This document shows positions 1-10,400 of a stretch of DNA of 64,000 nt, piece by piece. Location of the stretch: contig NZ_CP042910.1 in NCBI RefSeq assembly GCF_008298035.1, positions 5,347,001-5,411,000 on the forward strand, given 5' to 3'. The notes below the pieces were generated by a model, which saw only the letters and a program-made list of their open reading frames with translations, made no database searches and had not been told where the DNA came from. The position numbers and the translations under genes are program-made. The first letter of the stretch is position 1. Every line of letters begins with the position of its first letter. Source of the stretch: Gimesia maris (GTDB taxonomy: Bacteria > Planctomycetota > Planctomycetia > Planctomycetales > Planctomycetaceae).

Positions 1-2840
1 GTGAATGGCTGCAGGAAATGATCCGCTCGGCTACCAACCCGGTCGTCCCTGATCGCACCGGCTCCATCGTTGATTTCCTGGAAATGCTCGACGAAGTCGA
101 GAACGAACTCACCTCACCCGATCATGAACAACTCGAGGACCCGACCCGCGCGAAGATTGATGATATCCTCCCCGGCGGTTACAAAATCCTGCGCAGGCTC
201 GGTCACGGCGCCTGTTCCGTCGCCTTCCTCGTCGAACTCGATCAGCAGGACTTTATCCTCAAAGTCGCCAGCGAAACCAGGCACAACGATCGACTCCGCG
301 CCGAAGCCGAACTGCTCAGTCGACAGGAAATGCGACACACCAACATCGTCGATTTTGTCGATGCGGTCCAGCTCGGCAACCACTTTGGTTTCCTCATGCG
401 TCCCGTCTATACAGAACGGGGCAAACGACTGATTGAAACCCTCGGCCAGCGGCTGCGTAAAGATGGACGACTCCACATCGACCTGCTCCAGCGGTTCGGC
501 GACGACCTGCTCCAGGTGGTCAACCATCTTGAAGAACAGGGCATCCCGCACCGCGATATCAAACCCGATAACATCGCTGTCGGCATGGTCGGGCGCGGCA
601 GTAAACTGCATCTGGTTCTCTTCGATTTCTCACTTTCGAAAACTCCCGCGGAAAATATCCGCGCCGGTACGACCGGCTACCTCGAACCACTGCTCCCCCT
701 GCGCGAACCGGCCCCGCCCCGCTGGGACCTGCACGCCGAACGTTATGCCGCCGCTGTCACACTCTACGAACTCGCGACAGGCACGCTCCCCGTCTGGGGG
801 GATGGAGTCACCACCGCCATCTATCTGCCGACTGACACCGAAATCACCATCGATGCCGAACTCTTCGATCTCGCGCTCCGCGAATCCCTCACTGAGTTCT
901 TCACACAGGCCTTCCGCCGCAATATCGACCAGCGGTTCGACAACGCTGAAGAAATGCTCCGCGCCTGGCGCAACTGCTTTGAAGGCATCGATGAACCCGG
1001 AGCCCTCTCCGATCACGCCGATGAAACCAGGCTCCAGGAACTCCTCGCCGACGCCGAATTCGAAACGCAGATTCCCGAACTCGGACTCGGTTCCCGCTCG
1101 GCGAATGCCCTCGACCGCGCGAACATTCTGACCGTCGAAGATCTGCTCACCGTACCCATGCGGCGGCTCATGCGTCTCCGCGGCGTCGGAAATAAAACAC
1201 GCCGCGAAATCACGTCAGCCGTCAAAATTCTCCGCGATCGTCTGGGCAAACCCGATCGAGATCCCAGCTCCCTCAGCGATCCGGAATCTACTCAAACTGA
1301 ACCGGTGGCCGTCGAACATCTCAGTCTCGACCTGCTCGTCAGTCGCCTCCTGAATACCGGTGCCCGCGATGGTGAGAATTTCCAGCGCGGCGTGCGACTG
1401 CTGCTCGGACTCGATCCCGCACTCCAGGATCCCTGGCCCAGCCAGGCCGAGATTGCGCGAGAGCTGGACGTCACCCGCGCCCGTGCCGGTCAGATTGTAA
1501 CCAGACTGCAGGACCGCTGGAGCAAAGACGCCGCACTCACGCGGCTCCGCGCCGATCTGGCGGAAATGCTCGCTGTTCAATCCGGCGTCATGTCAATCCG
1601 GGAACTGGCCGAAGCCCTGATCGTCGCCCGCGGCTCCTCGGAAGAACTCTTGCAGAAAACCGCGCACGCCTGCGCCGTCATCCGCGCGGCTGTAGAAGTT
1701 GAACGCACCATGACCGAACCCCGGTTCCTGGTGCGGCGTGAAAATCAGAGCATCCTCATCGCCGCTCATACCGAGTTCGCTACCTGGGCCCGCAAACTGG
1801 GCGTCATCGCCGATCAGCTGGCCGACGAAGACCCGCTGCTCGCCCCCGCCCGCATCCTCGAACGCCTGCAGGAAGTCACACCCCCCGACGATCTGCTCAT
1901 TCCCGATGCCCGCCTCGTCCGCCTGGCAGCGGAAGTCTCTGATCACGCGGCCCTCTCCAGTCGGCAGGAACTCTATCCGCGCAACATGGATCCCGTCCGC
2001 GCACTCAAGCTCTCACAGGGCGCACTGCTGGGACAGCGAAAACTGACCGTCGCCCAGATCCAGGAACGGGTCGCCGGGCGTTACCCAGATGCCAGCCCCC
2101 TCCCCGATCGGCCGCTGCTCAACAACCTGCTCGATCAGGCCGGCTTCGATCTCAAATGGGAACCCAGCGACGAAGATCCCCCCGGCTGTTATTTCAGCCG
2201 ACAACCCAACCAGATCACACTCACCAGCAGCAATACCTCCCGGCAGCGGCGCTCCTCGCTCCCCAGCGATCCGGGTGAGATCACTCCCGAACTGGCCGAC
2301 GCCCGTCAGTTTGAAGAACGCCTGCAGCGCAATCTGCAGGAAGGTTCGTTTCTGACACTGCTCGTCGGGCCCCGCGAGTTCGAGACCGCCCTCGCCGAAC
2401 TCACCCGTCGCTTCCCGCTGGAACTGGTCGACCTCGAAGGCCTGCTCATCGAGGCCCTCAGGGAAACCGCCTCCCAGGCCGGCGTCAACTGGGAACTGGT
2501 CCTGCAGACCGATGCCCGCCCGCAGAGCGGCGACTGGGACAAACTCAAGCTGCTCGTCAACCGGGCTGTGCCTGTGGTGGAACAGAAACTTAAACACGCC
2601 GACAAAACCATGCTGATGATCTACCCCGGCCTGCTCGCCCGCTACGATCAGATGGAACTGCTCAGCCAGCTCTCACAACAGGTCGGTCGGCCCAACGGCA
2701 TCCACGGACTCTGGCTCCTGCTCCCCGGCGACAGCCAGGCCCTCATCGACGGCAAACCGGTCCCTTTAATCGGCCCCGGTCAACGTACCCGTATCCCCCG
2801 CAGCTGGTTAAAGAATATTCACCGGGAGGACGCATCATGA
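1..2840 (+). CDS. pglW: PglW-type BREX serine/threonine kinase, 5' end outside window
   Basis: The frame is open from base 3 to the TGA at 2838-2840, so the gene enters from the left edge. The first in-window Met (base 18) is internal. Counting from that Met, a kinase domain spans about residues 52-320: glycine loop GHGACS (62-67), Lys82, catalytic HRD at 178-180, and the metal-binding Asp203 in a DFS rather than DFG motif. Then come a helix-hairpin-helix stretch like the RNA polymerase alpha C-terminal domain (about 365-400, LRGVGNKT), a sigma-4-like HTH (about 475-505, SQAEIARELDVTRARAGQIV) and a further C-terminal region. PglW is the kinase of type 2 BREX; its role in restricting phage is known, its substrate is not settled. 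The five following genes confirm the assignment. A NERD-type N-terminal region would lie upstream and cannot be checked. Confidence 0.85.
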   Translation, partial: EWLQEMIRSATNPVVPDRTGSIVDFLEMLDEVENELTSPDHEQLEDPTRAKIDDILPGGYKILRRLGHGACSVAFLVELDQQDFILKVASETRHNDRLRAEAELLSRQEMRHTNIVDFVDAVQLGNHFGFLMRPVYTERGKRLIETLGQRLRKDGRLHIDLLQRFGDDLLQVVNHLEEQGIPHRDIKPDNIAVGMVGRGSKLHLVLFDFSLSKTPAENIRAGTTGYLEPLLPLREPAPPRWDLHAERYAAAVTLYELATGTLPVWGDGVTTAIYLPTDTEITIDAELFDLALRESLTEFFTQAFRRNIDQRFDNAEEMLRAWRNCFEGIDEPGALSDHADETRLQELLADAEFETQIPELGLGSRSANALDRANILTVEDLLTVPMRRLMRLRGVGNKTRREITSAVKILRDRLGKPDRDPSSLSDPESTQTEPVAVEHLSLDLLVSRLLNTGARDGENFQRGVRLLLGLDPALQDPWPSQAEIARELDVTRARAGQIVTRLQDRWSKDAALTRLRADLAEMLAVQSGVMSIRELAEALIVARGSSEELLQKTAHACAVIRAAVEVERTMTEPRFLVRRENQSILIAAHTEFATWARKLGVIADQLADEDPLLAPARILERLQEVTPPDDLLIPDARLVRLAAEVSDHAALSSRQELYPRNMDPVRALKLSQGALLGQRKLTVAQIQERVAGRYPDASPLPDRPLLNNLLDQAGFDLKWEPSDEDPPGCYFSRQPNQITLTSSNTSRQRRSSLPSDPGEITPELADARQFEERLQRNLQEGSFLTLLVGPREFETALAELTRRFPLELVDLEGLLIEALRETASQAGVNWELVLQTDARPQSGDWDKLKLLVNRAVPVVEQKLKHADKTMLMIYPGLLARYDQMELLSQLSQQVGRPNGIHGLWLLLPGDSQALIDGKPVPLIGPGQRTRIPRSWLKNIHREDAS

Positions 2841-2862
2841 ACTACATTTACCCCCGGTACAT

Positions 2863-2889
2863 AAAAAAAGGGAGGCCCTCGGGCCCCCC
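2863..2889 (-). terminator. Intrinsic-terminator-like hairpin, minus orientation
   Basis: GGGAGGCCC (2870-2878) can pair with GGGCCCCCC (2881-2889) with one mismatch and a CTCG tetraloop. Seven A residues lie just left (2863-2869), so the U-tract follows the hairpin on the minus strand. It sits 23 bases after the pglW stop. No minus-strand gene lies to its right for 14 kb, so it may block antisense transcription into pglW. Confidence 0.5.
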
Positions 2890-3246
2890 TCATCAATATC
2901 AACAGAATCATAGGTCCAGTTCCTATTTATCCTTTTTCCAGAGACTATATATCGTGAGTATCAGCGATACGATCGCCATACCAAATTCCAGATATTCCAT
3001 GGGAATATTCTCATGTTGAGAGGAGACCATTTACATCTCTACCGTTTAGAGAAAACTCCTCACAATTAAGAGAGTGTCATTTCCATAATTCTCAGAACCC
3101 GATTTCAAAATAATTTGAGTTGAAACAACACTGTGATAGACCAGCCAGATTCAGAGAACGGTAAGCTGACCCGGGCAAAAACGGACCGTTTCCGCAGTGT
3201 TACCATTGACCTTGTTTTCAGGAACATTGAAAGTAATAAAGACGAA

Positions 3247-3273
3247 ATTAGCCGCAGGGCGTTAGCCCCGGTT
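3247..3273. repeat. REP-like hairpin repeat, copy 1 (pglW-pglX gap)
   Basis: A 27-base sequence with hairpin core GGGC-GTTA-GCCC extended by CCG/CGG. It is identical to the copy at 7227-7253. The spacer between pglW and pglX (2841-3396) otherwise holds only the minus-strand hairpin and no convincing gene. Confidence 0.7.
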
Positions 3274-3396
3274 GAAACGATTTTGTTATCTGTCATCCAA
3301 ATCAGGAAACACGACCAGCCCGGTGGTGTGTCTTTGATCTGAACCATTCGAATTAAGCGACACTAACAAGTATTTTTTAAGTAGATAAAACACCCA

Positions 3397-6300
3397 ATGA
3401 TTAACCGCAGTGCTCTCCTCTCCGATCTGCAAAAACTCCTCAAACGGCTCGAAGCCGATCTGCTCGAACGCAGTGAATCGGCGGACGTGCCTGCGGTCGG
3501 GGAGACGCTGCGCGCCGAGTATGAACAGGCACGTCAGGCAGAGCGGACCGCCCAGAACTATGAAGACTGGCGGAACGACGCCATTACGCAGGCGGCGGCT
3601 GCCTGGGTGCTCTCGGCGGTCTTCGTACGGTTTCTGGAAGACAATCGGCTCATCGAGCCCCCCCGTTTCTCCGGGCCCGGCGATCAGCTGCAGCGGGCCC
3701 GCGATGAACGCGAACTCTATTTCCGCACGCATCCCACCGAAACCGATCGCGAATACCTGCTCGCCGTCTTCGATGAACTCGCCACGCTGCCCGGCACGCG
3801 CGAGGTTTTCAGCGAACACAACCCGCTCCGCGAACTCCCGCAGTGGCTCTCCGGGGACGCCGCGGGCGAACTGCTCGACTTCTTCCAGAAAATCGACGCC
3901 AACGCCGGCGGACTCGTCCACGACTTTACCGACGCCGACTGGGACACCCGCTTCCTGGGTGACCTCTACCAGGACCTCTCCGAAGCGGCCCGCAAGAAAT
4001 ACGCCCTGCTGCAGACCCCCGAGTTCGTCGAAGAATTCATCCTCGACCGCACCCTCGAACCCGCGCTCGACGAGTTCGGCCTCGACGCGCCTCCCGTCAA
4101 TGATCCGCAGGGCCATCCCGTCACGCAAGCCGGCTTCCGCATGATCGACCCGGCCTGCGGCAGCGGCCACTTTCTGCTCGGCACCTTCCCCCGCCTGCTC
4201 GACCGCTGGTTCCGCCAGCAGCCCGGCGGCAAAGTCCGCGACCTCGTGCAGAAGACCCTCGACAGCATTCACGGCGTCGACGTCAACCCCTACGCCATCG
4301 CCATCGCCCGCTTCCGCCTGCTCCTCAAAGCCATGCAGGCCTGCGACATTCACCAGCTCAAAAACGCCCCCGCCTTCACGCTCCACCTGGCCTGCGGCGA
4401 CTCACTGCTCCACAGCCCCCTCCGCGGTGGACAGCAGGTCTTCGACTTCGAACTGACGAGCGACGACGCCGAATGCGAACACGCCTACCAGAGCGAAGAC
4501 CTCCCCGCCCTCAAACAGACGCTCCGCTCCGGCATCTACCACGCCGTCGTCGCCAATCCACCGTACATCACGGTGAAAGATAAACAACTGAATCAACGCT
4601 ATCGCTCACGTTTCAAGTCATGTCACCGTCAGTATTCGCTGGCCGTTCCTTTCATGGAACGCATCTTTCAACTGGCTGCTGAGGGAGGCTTCACGGGACA
4701 GATCACCGCCAACAGCTTCATGAAACGGGAATTCGGCAAAAAACTGATCGAACAGTTCCTCCCGCAGATCGATCTGACGCACGTTATCGACACTAGCGGC
4801 GCGTACATCCCGGGCCACGGCACCCCCACCGTGATCCTCTTCGGCCGTCACCGCAAACCGGTCACCAGCACGATCCGCACTGTCATGGGCATCCGTGGCG
4901 AACCGAGTACGCCAAAAAATCCGGCCCAGGGATTCGTTTGGTCTGCCATCGTCAATCAAATTGACCACGTCGATTCAGAAAGCGAATTCATGAGTGTCGC
5001 GGATTCAGACCGGGAACTCTTTCATAAACATCCCTGGTCAATCACAGGGGGGGGAGCATCAGAGCTAAAAGAAATAATAGAGAATAGAACTTCTAGTGAA
5101 TTACAAAACTTGATTTCAGAGATAGGTGCAAGTGTAGTAACAAGAGAAGATGATGTTTATCAGACTGGAAAATCAACCCTTAGTAGAAAAAGGATTTCAA
5201 CATTTCAATCACGTGCGCTTATTGATGGTGAACATGTTCGGGATTGGGCTATCGATGGATTTGAATTAGGCATTTGGCCATACAATCCAGAAACATTCAA
5301 TCCCTTTGAAGATCAAGAACAGCACCGTTATCTTTGGCCTTACCGGTCAGGGTTATCAAGTCGAATTGCATTTGGTAAATCACAAATAGAACATGGTAAG
5401 ACCTGGTATGAATATTCTATGTTCTTCAAAGATCGTTTGAGTGGGAATTTCAGGATTGGTCAAGCAGAAGTGGCTACACACAATCATTTCGCTTTAGACC
5501 GAGGTGATAAAGTATTTAAACAAACCGCCCCTGTTATTAAATTATCAGAAGAAGCATCCGAAGACGACCATCTGACCTTATTAGGGCTGCTCAACAGTTC
5601 GACTGTTGGATTCTGGATGAAACAGGTATGCCATCAGAAACAAATGATGGGAGGCGATGGTATCCGGATCGAATCCAAAGCCAAAGTACCTTACGCATTC
5701 AATGCCACTGCCGTTGGCAAATTGCCAATTCCTGAAAGCTGGACCAAAGGAGCATTACGCGACCGACTGTTAGATCTAACACAAGAGATGGACCAAGCCA
5801 CTATGAAGTTCAGCAATTTAAAAGCTGAAACAGTTCTCTCTGCAGACAACCTCACCAAGGATTCACTTTTAAAAACATGGGAAGAAAATCAGCATCAAAG
5901 ACAGAAGCTGCGTTCACGTCAGATCTTTTTACAGGAGCAGATCGATTTCACCGTCTACCGAATGTTCGATCTCATACCCGACAGACTGATTGGTGAGGAG
6001 ACAGATCAAATCGATTTCGATCTTACGGCTGGAGCACGTCCCTTCTGCATTCGTGCTGGTAAGAATGAAGATGGATTTGATGTGCCTGCATCGGTTCCGG
6101 AAGACTGGCCAGAAGAAATTCAGGCACTGTGGAACGCGCGTCTCAAAGAACTGGAATCGAATAAGTCACTGCGACTTATCGAGAGTTCCATGTACAAACG
6201 ACGCTGGATTGGTCGACAAGGTCTGTTCAATCATCAACGTTCAGATAATGAACTACTTGATGCAGCAAAGAACTGGCTGCTGGATCGTCTGGAGCGGTAT

Positions 6301-7134
6301 TTTGATTTTGACGGGCGGATGAATCCCGAGGGGACGCCGACCGCCGAGGTCGACATTCAGCTCATCAGCATCGCCCAGCTGGCCGATATCGCGGGCCGCG
6401 ATCCGCAGTTCCTGGAGGTCGGCGCGGTGTACCGCGATGACGATGCGTTCGACGTGCAGCGGCTGATCGCCGAACTCGTCCACGCCGAACAGGTCCCCCT
6501 GCTCCCCATCCTCCGCTACAAACCCGCCGGTCTCCGCAAACGCGCTGAGTGGGAACAGACCTGGGAACTCCAGCGCCGCGAAGACGCCATCGACGCCCGC
6601 ACACAGCTCCCCGAGGACGATCCGCAGTACCTGACCGAGGCAGCCGCCCGCGATCTCAAACAGGCCGAGGTGGGCGACATCCCCGTCCCCCCGAAATATA
6701 AGAGCAGCGATTTCTTCTCCACCGGCGGCGTCCGCTACTGGGCGCTCCGCGGCAAGCTCGACGTCCCCAAGGAACGCTGGATCAGCTTCCCCCACTGCGA
6801 GGGCCCCGACGGCACCCCCGTCATCGCCTGGGCCGGCTACGACCATCTGCAACTCGCCCGCGCCATCAGCGCCTACTTCGTCGAAGTCCAGGAACAGTTC
6901 GGCGGCCGCGACGATCCCCGCCTGATCCCGCTGTTAGCATGTCAGATCGAACTACTCCCCTGGCTAAAACAGTGGCACCACGACCTCGACCCCGAATTCA
7001 ACCAACGCATGGACGAAGTCTTCGCCGGCTTCATCACCGCCGAAGCCAAAGCCCTCGAAATGACATCAGCAGAAATCAAAAACTGGCAACCGCCCAAAAA
7101 AGTGAGCAAAGCCAAACGAAAGGCCGGGAAATGA
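3397..7134 (+). CDS. pglX: PglX, BREX adenine-specific DNA methyltransferase
   Basis: A 1245-residue protein, the usual size for PglX. SAM-binding motif I is DPACGSGHF at about residues 251-259 and the N6-adenine catalytic motif is NPPY at 387-390. The N-terminal helical region and long C-terminal region match BREX PglX rather than a simple type I HsdM. In BREX it marks host DNA and is needed for defence. The ATG start has no clear Shine-Dalgarno sequence. The stretch about 4565-6290 (residues about 390-965), which includes the expected target-recognition region, is clearly AT-richer and differs in codon use from both flanks. It begins a little before a run of eight G (5047-5054, codons for Gly551-553). 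Slippage there would truncate the protein. Confidence 0.95.
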   Translation: MINRSALLSDLQKLLKRLEADLLERSESADVPAVGETLRAEYEQARQAERTAQNYEDWRNDAITQAAAAWVLSAVFVRFLEDNRLIEPPRFSGPGDQLQRARDERELYFRTHPTETDREYLLAVFDELATLPGTREVFSEHNPLRELPQWLSGDAAGELLDFFQKIDANAGGLVHDFTDADWDTRFLGDLYQDLSEAARKKYALLQTPEFVEEFILDRTLEPALDEFGLDAPPVNDPQGHPVTQAGFRMIDPACGSGHFLLGTFPRLLDRWFRQQPGGKVRDLVQKTLDSIHGVDVNPYAIAIARFRLLLKAMQACDIHQLKNAPAFTLHLACGDSLLHSPLRGGQQVFDFELTSDDAECEHAYQSEDLPALKQTLRSGIYHAVVANPPYITVKDKQLNQRYRSRFKSCHRQYSLAVPFMERIFQLAAEGGFTGQITANSFMKREFGKKLIEQFLPQIDLTHVIDTSGAYIPGHGTPTVILFGRHRKPVTSTIRTVMGIRGEPSTPKNPAQGFVWSAIVNQIDHVDSESEFMSVADSDRELFHKHPWSITGGGASELKEIIENRTSSELQNLISEIGASVVTREDDVYQTGKSTLSRKRISTFQSRALIDGEHVRDWAIDGFELGIWPYNPETFNPFEDQEQHRYLWPYRSGLSSRIAFGKSQIEHGKTWYEYSMFFKDRLSGNFRIGQAEVATHNHFALDRGDKVFKQTAPVIKLSEEASEDDHLTLLGLLNSSTVGFWMKQVCHQKQMMGGDGIRIESKAKVPYAFNATAVGKLPIPESWTKGALRDRLLDLTQEMDQATMKFSNLKAETVLSADNLTKDSLLKTWEENQHQRQKLRSRQIFLQEQIDFTVYRMFDLIPDRLIGEETDQIDFDLTAGARPFCIRAGKNEDGFDVPASVPEDWPEEIQALWNARLKELESNKSLRLIESSMYKRRWIGRQGLFNHQRSDNELLDAAKNWLLDRLERYFDFDGRMNPEGTPTAEVDIQLISIAQLADIAGRDPQFLEVGAVYRDDDAFDVQRLIAELVHAEQVPLLPILRYKPAGLRKRAEWEQTWELQRREDAIDARTQLPEDDPQYLTEAAARDLKQAEVGDIPVPPKYKSSDFFSTGGVRYWALRGKLDVPKERWISFPHCEGPDGTPVIAWAGYDHLQLARAISAYFVEVQEQFGGRDDPRLIPLLACQIELLPWLKQWHHDLDPEFNQRMDEVFAGFITAEAKALEMTSAEIKNWQPPKKVSKAKRKAGK
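5047..5054 (+). repeat. G8 homopolymer inside pglX
   Basis: Eight consecutive G bases encode the Gly-Gly-Gly of PglX residues 551-553. Homopolymeric G tracts in pglX are a known phase-variation site in Streptomyces Pgl and other BREX loci. In the assembled sequence the frame is ON. Confidence 0.9.
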
Positions 7135-7226
7135 TAAATCGCATCGATTTAGCAGAATCGAAAATATCCGCGCCCGAAAACAGGCAGCTGACCTTAATTT
7201 CGGATACGATGAAAGCCAGAAAGACC

Positions 7227-7253
7227 ATTAGCCGCAGGGCGTTAGCCCCGGTT
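7227..7253. repeat. REP-like hairpin repeat, copy 2 (pglX-pglY gap)
   Basis: Identical over 27 bases to 3247-3273 and in the same orientation. It lies in the 268-base spacer between pglX and pglY, which holds no supported gene. Confidence 0.7.
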
Positions 7254-7402
7254 CGACTTCCGAAACAGAGACTGCTCTGATGAGCAAACCAGACCACGAA
7301 CTGGAGCAGTAAATCAGCGACAATCAGAAAACAGTCAGACTGACTTAGCAATAAATCAGCGAAATAAATAACAACATCAACAGTTCAAGCGATACGATAC
7401 CC

Positions 7403-10400
7403 ATGACACTCATCAAAGAACTCATCGACATCCCCGAGCGTGTGCAGAAGGGGGATTTTGTCTTAAAGCTCTCTGAGGACATTGATCGGCCGGATGTGGT
7501 CCTCGATCATTATGTCGTCACGCCTGAGCTGGCGACCTGCTTTGACAGTGCGCTCTCGTTTATCGGCAACTCGGTTCAGAACCGCTCCAGCAAAGCCAGT
7601 TACCTGCACGGCAGCTTCGGTTCCGGGAAGAGTCATTTCATGGCGGTCCTGCATCTGATCCTGCAGGGGAACACCGCCGCCCGCAGCATTCCCGAACTGG
7701 CGGCCGTCATTCAGAAACACAACGCCTGGCTGGGCGGCAAAAAGTTCCTGCTGGTTCCCTACCACATGATCGGCGCGCACGACATGGAATCGGGCATCCT
7801 GGGGAACTACGTCGACTTCATGCGGCGCACGCATCCCGAGGCCCCCACGCCCCCCGTTTATCTTTCTGCCTCACTCATCGAACAGGCGCAGAACGAACGT
7901 GAAAACTACGGCGACGAACCCTTTTTCAAACGCCTCAACAATGACCAGGGTGCCAGCAGCGGCGGATGGGGAGACCTGGAAAGCGTCTGGACGGCAGAGT
8001 CGTTCGAAGCAGCCGCGGCCGCCGATCCCGATTCGGAACCGCATCTCAAGCTGGTCAGCACGCTGCTTAAGACAGTCGCTTCGTCCCACGCCGAAGTCGT
8101 CAGCCAGCGCGGCGGGAACTTTGTCCGTTTCGACAAAGGGCTCTCGCTGATGAGCCAGCACGCCCACAGCCTGGGCTACGATGCGCTGATCCTGTTTCTG
8201 GACGAACTGATTCTCTGGCTGGCGACACAATCGGCCGATCTGAGTTTTGTCCGCAGCGAAGCCGCCAAGCTGACCAATCTGGTCGAAGCCCAGTCCGCCG
8301 AACGCCCGATCCCCCTGATCAGCTTCGTGGCCCGGCAGCGGGATCTGCGCGAGCTGGTCGGCGATCATGTTCCCGGTGCCGAAAAACTCAGCTTCAGCGA
8401 TTCGCTCGACTGGCAGCAGGGACGCTTCGACACGATTACCCTGGAAGACCGCAACCTGCCCGCGATCGCTTCCAAACGTGTTCTGCGATGTAAGAATGAT
8501 TCGGCCCGCAGGGAACTGAATGCCGCCTTCGACAAAACCGCACGGATCAAAGACAACGTCATGAATATTCTGCTGACCCATGAAGGGAACCAGGAGATGT
8601 TCCGGCAGGTCTACCCGTTCAGCCCCGCGCTGGTACAGACGCTGATTGGCGTCTCAAGTGTCCTGCAGCGCGAACGAACGGCGCTCAAGGTCATGCTGCA
8701 GCTGCTCGTCGATCATCGCGAAACGCTGGAACTGGGCGAGTTGATTCCGGTGGGCGACCTGTTCGATGTCGTCGCGCATGGAGACGAAGCCTTCAGCCCG
8801 GAAATGGGGATTCACTTCGACAATGCCAAGCGGCTCTATCATCTCAAGCTGCTCCCGCTGCTCGAAAAAGAACACAACATACATCACGAAGATCTGGAAG
8901 ACCTGCCTTACAATGACCCCACGCGGAAGGCATTTCGCAACGATGACCGCTTGATCAAAACCCTGCTGCTCTCGGCCCTGGTTCCCAATGTGGAATCACT
9001 GCGGGCTTTGAATGCTGAAAAGCTGGCTGCGCTGAATCACGGCACTATCAAAACTCCGATCCCCGGTAAGGAAGCAGCCGAGGTACTCCGTCGCTTCAAG
9101 CACTGGTCTGGAAGTGTTGGTGAAATCCGGCTGGGCGATGAAAGCAACCCGACGATCACAGTCCAGCTTTCCGGCGTGGATACCGAAAGCATTATCGAGC
9201 AGGTCCGTCGCGAAGACAACCAGGGGAACCGCAGCCGCCTGATCCGGCAGATTCTGTTCGAGCAGCTCGGCATTCAGGGAGAGGGTCAGTTCGAACAGTT
9301 TCACGAATTTACCTGGCGGAATACAAAGCGGGTCTGCAATGTGCTGTTCCGTAATATTCGTGAGCTGCCAGATTCATCGCTGGATAATGAAAGCGCCGAC
9401 TGGAAGCTGGTCATCGATTTTCCCTTTGATGAACCAGGCCATGGACCCCGCGACGACCTGAGCACGCTCCAGCGGTTTATGCAGTCGCATCCGGAAGGAA
9501 GTCGTACCCTCTGCTGGGTCCCCTCGTTCTTTACTGCGGATTCCCAAAAGGATGTGGGCATGCTTTACCTGCTGGACTTTCTGATGACCGGTGAGCGTTT
9601 CAGCGAGTATTCCAGCCACCTCTCTCCGCAGGATCGTCAGTCGGCAAAAACTATTCTGGAGAGTCAACGGAACCAGTTGAGACAGCGTGTGAAAAATAAC
9701 CTGGATGCCGCCTACGGTCTGGATCGTCACGCCAGTGAGTCCATCGACAGCACACACGACCTGGAGCTGAACGAACATTATGCCTCTCTGAAACCAGGCT
9801 TTACGCCGCAACCACCGGTCGCAGCGAATCTGTCAGGCGCGATGGAGAATCTACTCAGCCAGGCGCTGGAACACGAATTTCCGGCAGCCCCGCTGTTTGA
9901 AGGCGAGATCAAAAAGAGTACGCTGAATAAGGTCTATGAACTGATCCTGCCAGCCACGCAGACCACCGATGGTCGACTCGCCATCGACAAAACCCTGCGT
10001 CCACTCCTGCGACAGATCGCCGTTCCGCTGCAACTGGGCGAGATGGGCATCGATGCGACGCACTTCGTTCTGGGGCACCACTGGAAATCTCACTTTTCAA
10101 AAAAATCAGCCGAGACCGGCAGTGAGCAGTCAGTCACACAACTCCGCAAATGGATCGACGATCCCAAGCCGATGGGGCTTCCGAAAGAAGCGCAGAACCT
10201 GGTGATCCTGATTTACGCTGCCCAGACCAGCTGGACTCCCTTTCTGCACGGCGCGCCATTTGAGGCAACTATTGCCAATCTGCCGGATGCCTGTGAACTG
10301 CGCCCCATTTCGCTCCCCACAGAAAACGAGTGGCAGCGGGCCCAGGCACTGGCCGCCAGTCTGTTTGGGTATTCCGGTTCCTCCCTGCTGAGTGCCGGAA

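Noticed and set aside
2837-3019. 60-codon frame overlapping the pglW stop
   Set aside because: It runs through the terminator-like hairpin, has low-complexity composition and no ribosome-binding site.
3286-4386. Long minus-strand frame (366 codons) opposite pglX
   Set aside because: GC-rich antisense shadow of pglX with Gly/Glu/Val-rich translation. The plus-strand gene has all family motifs.
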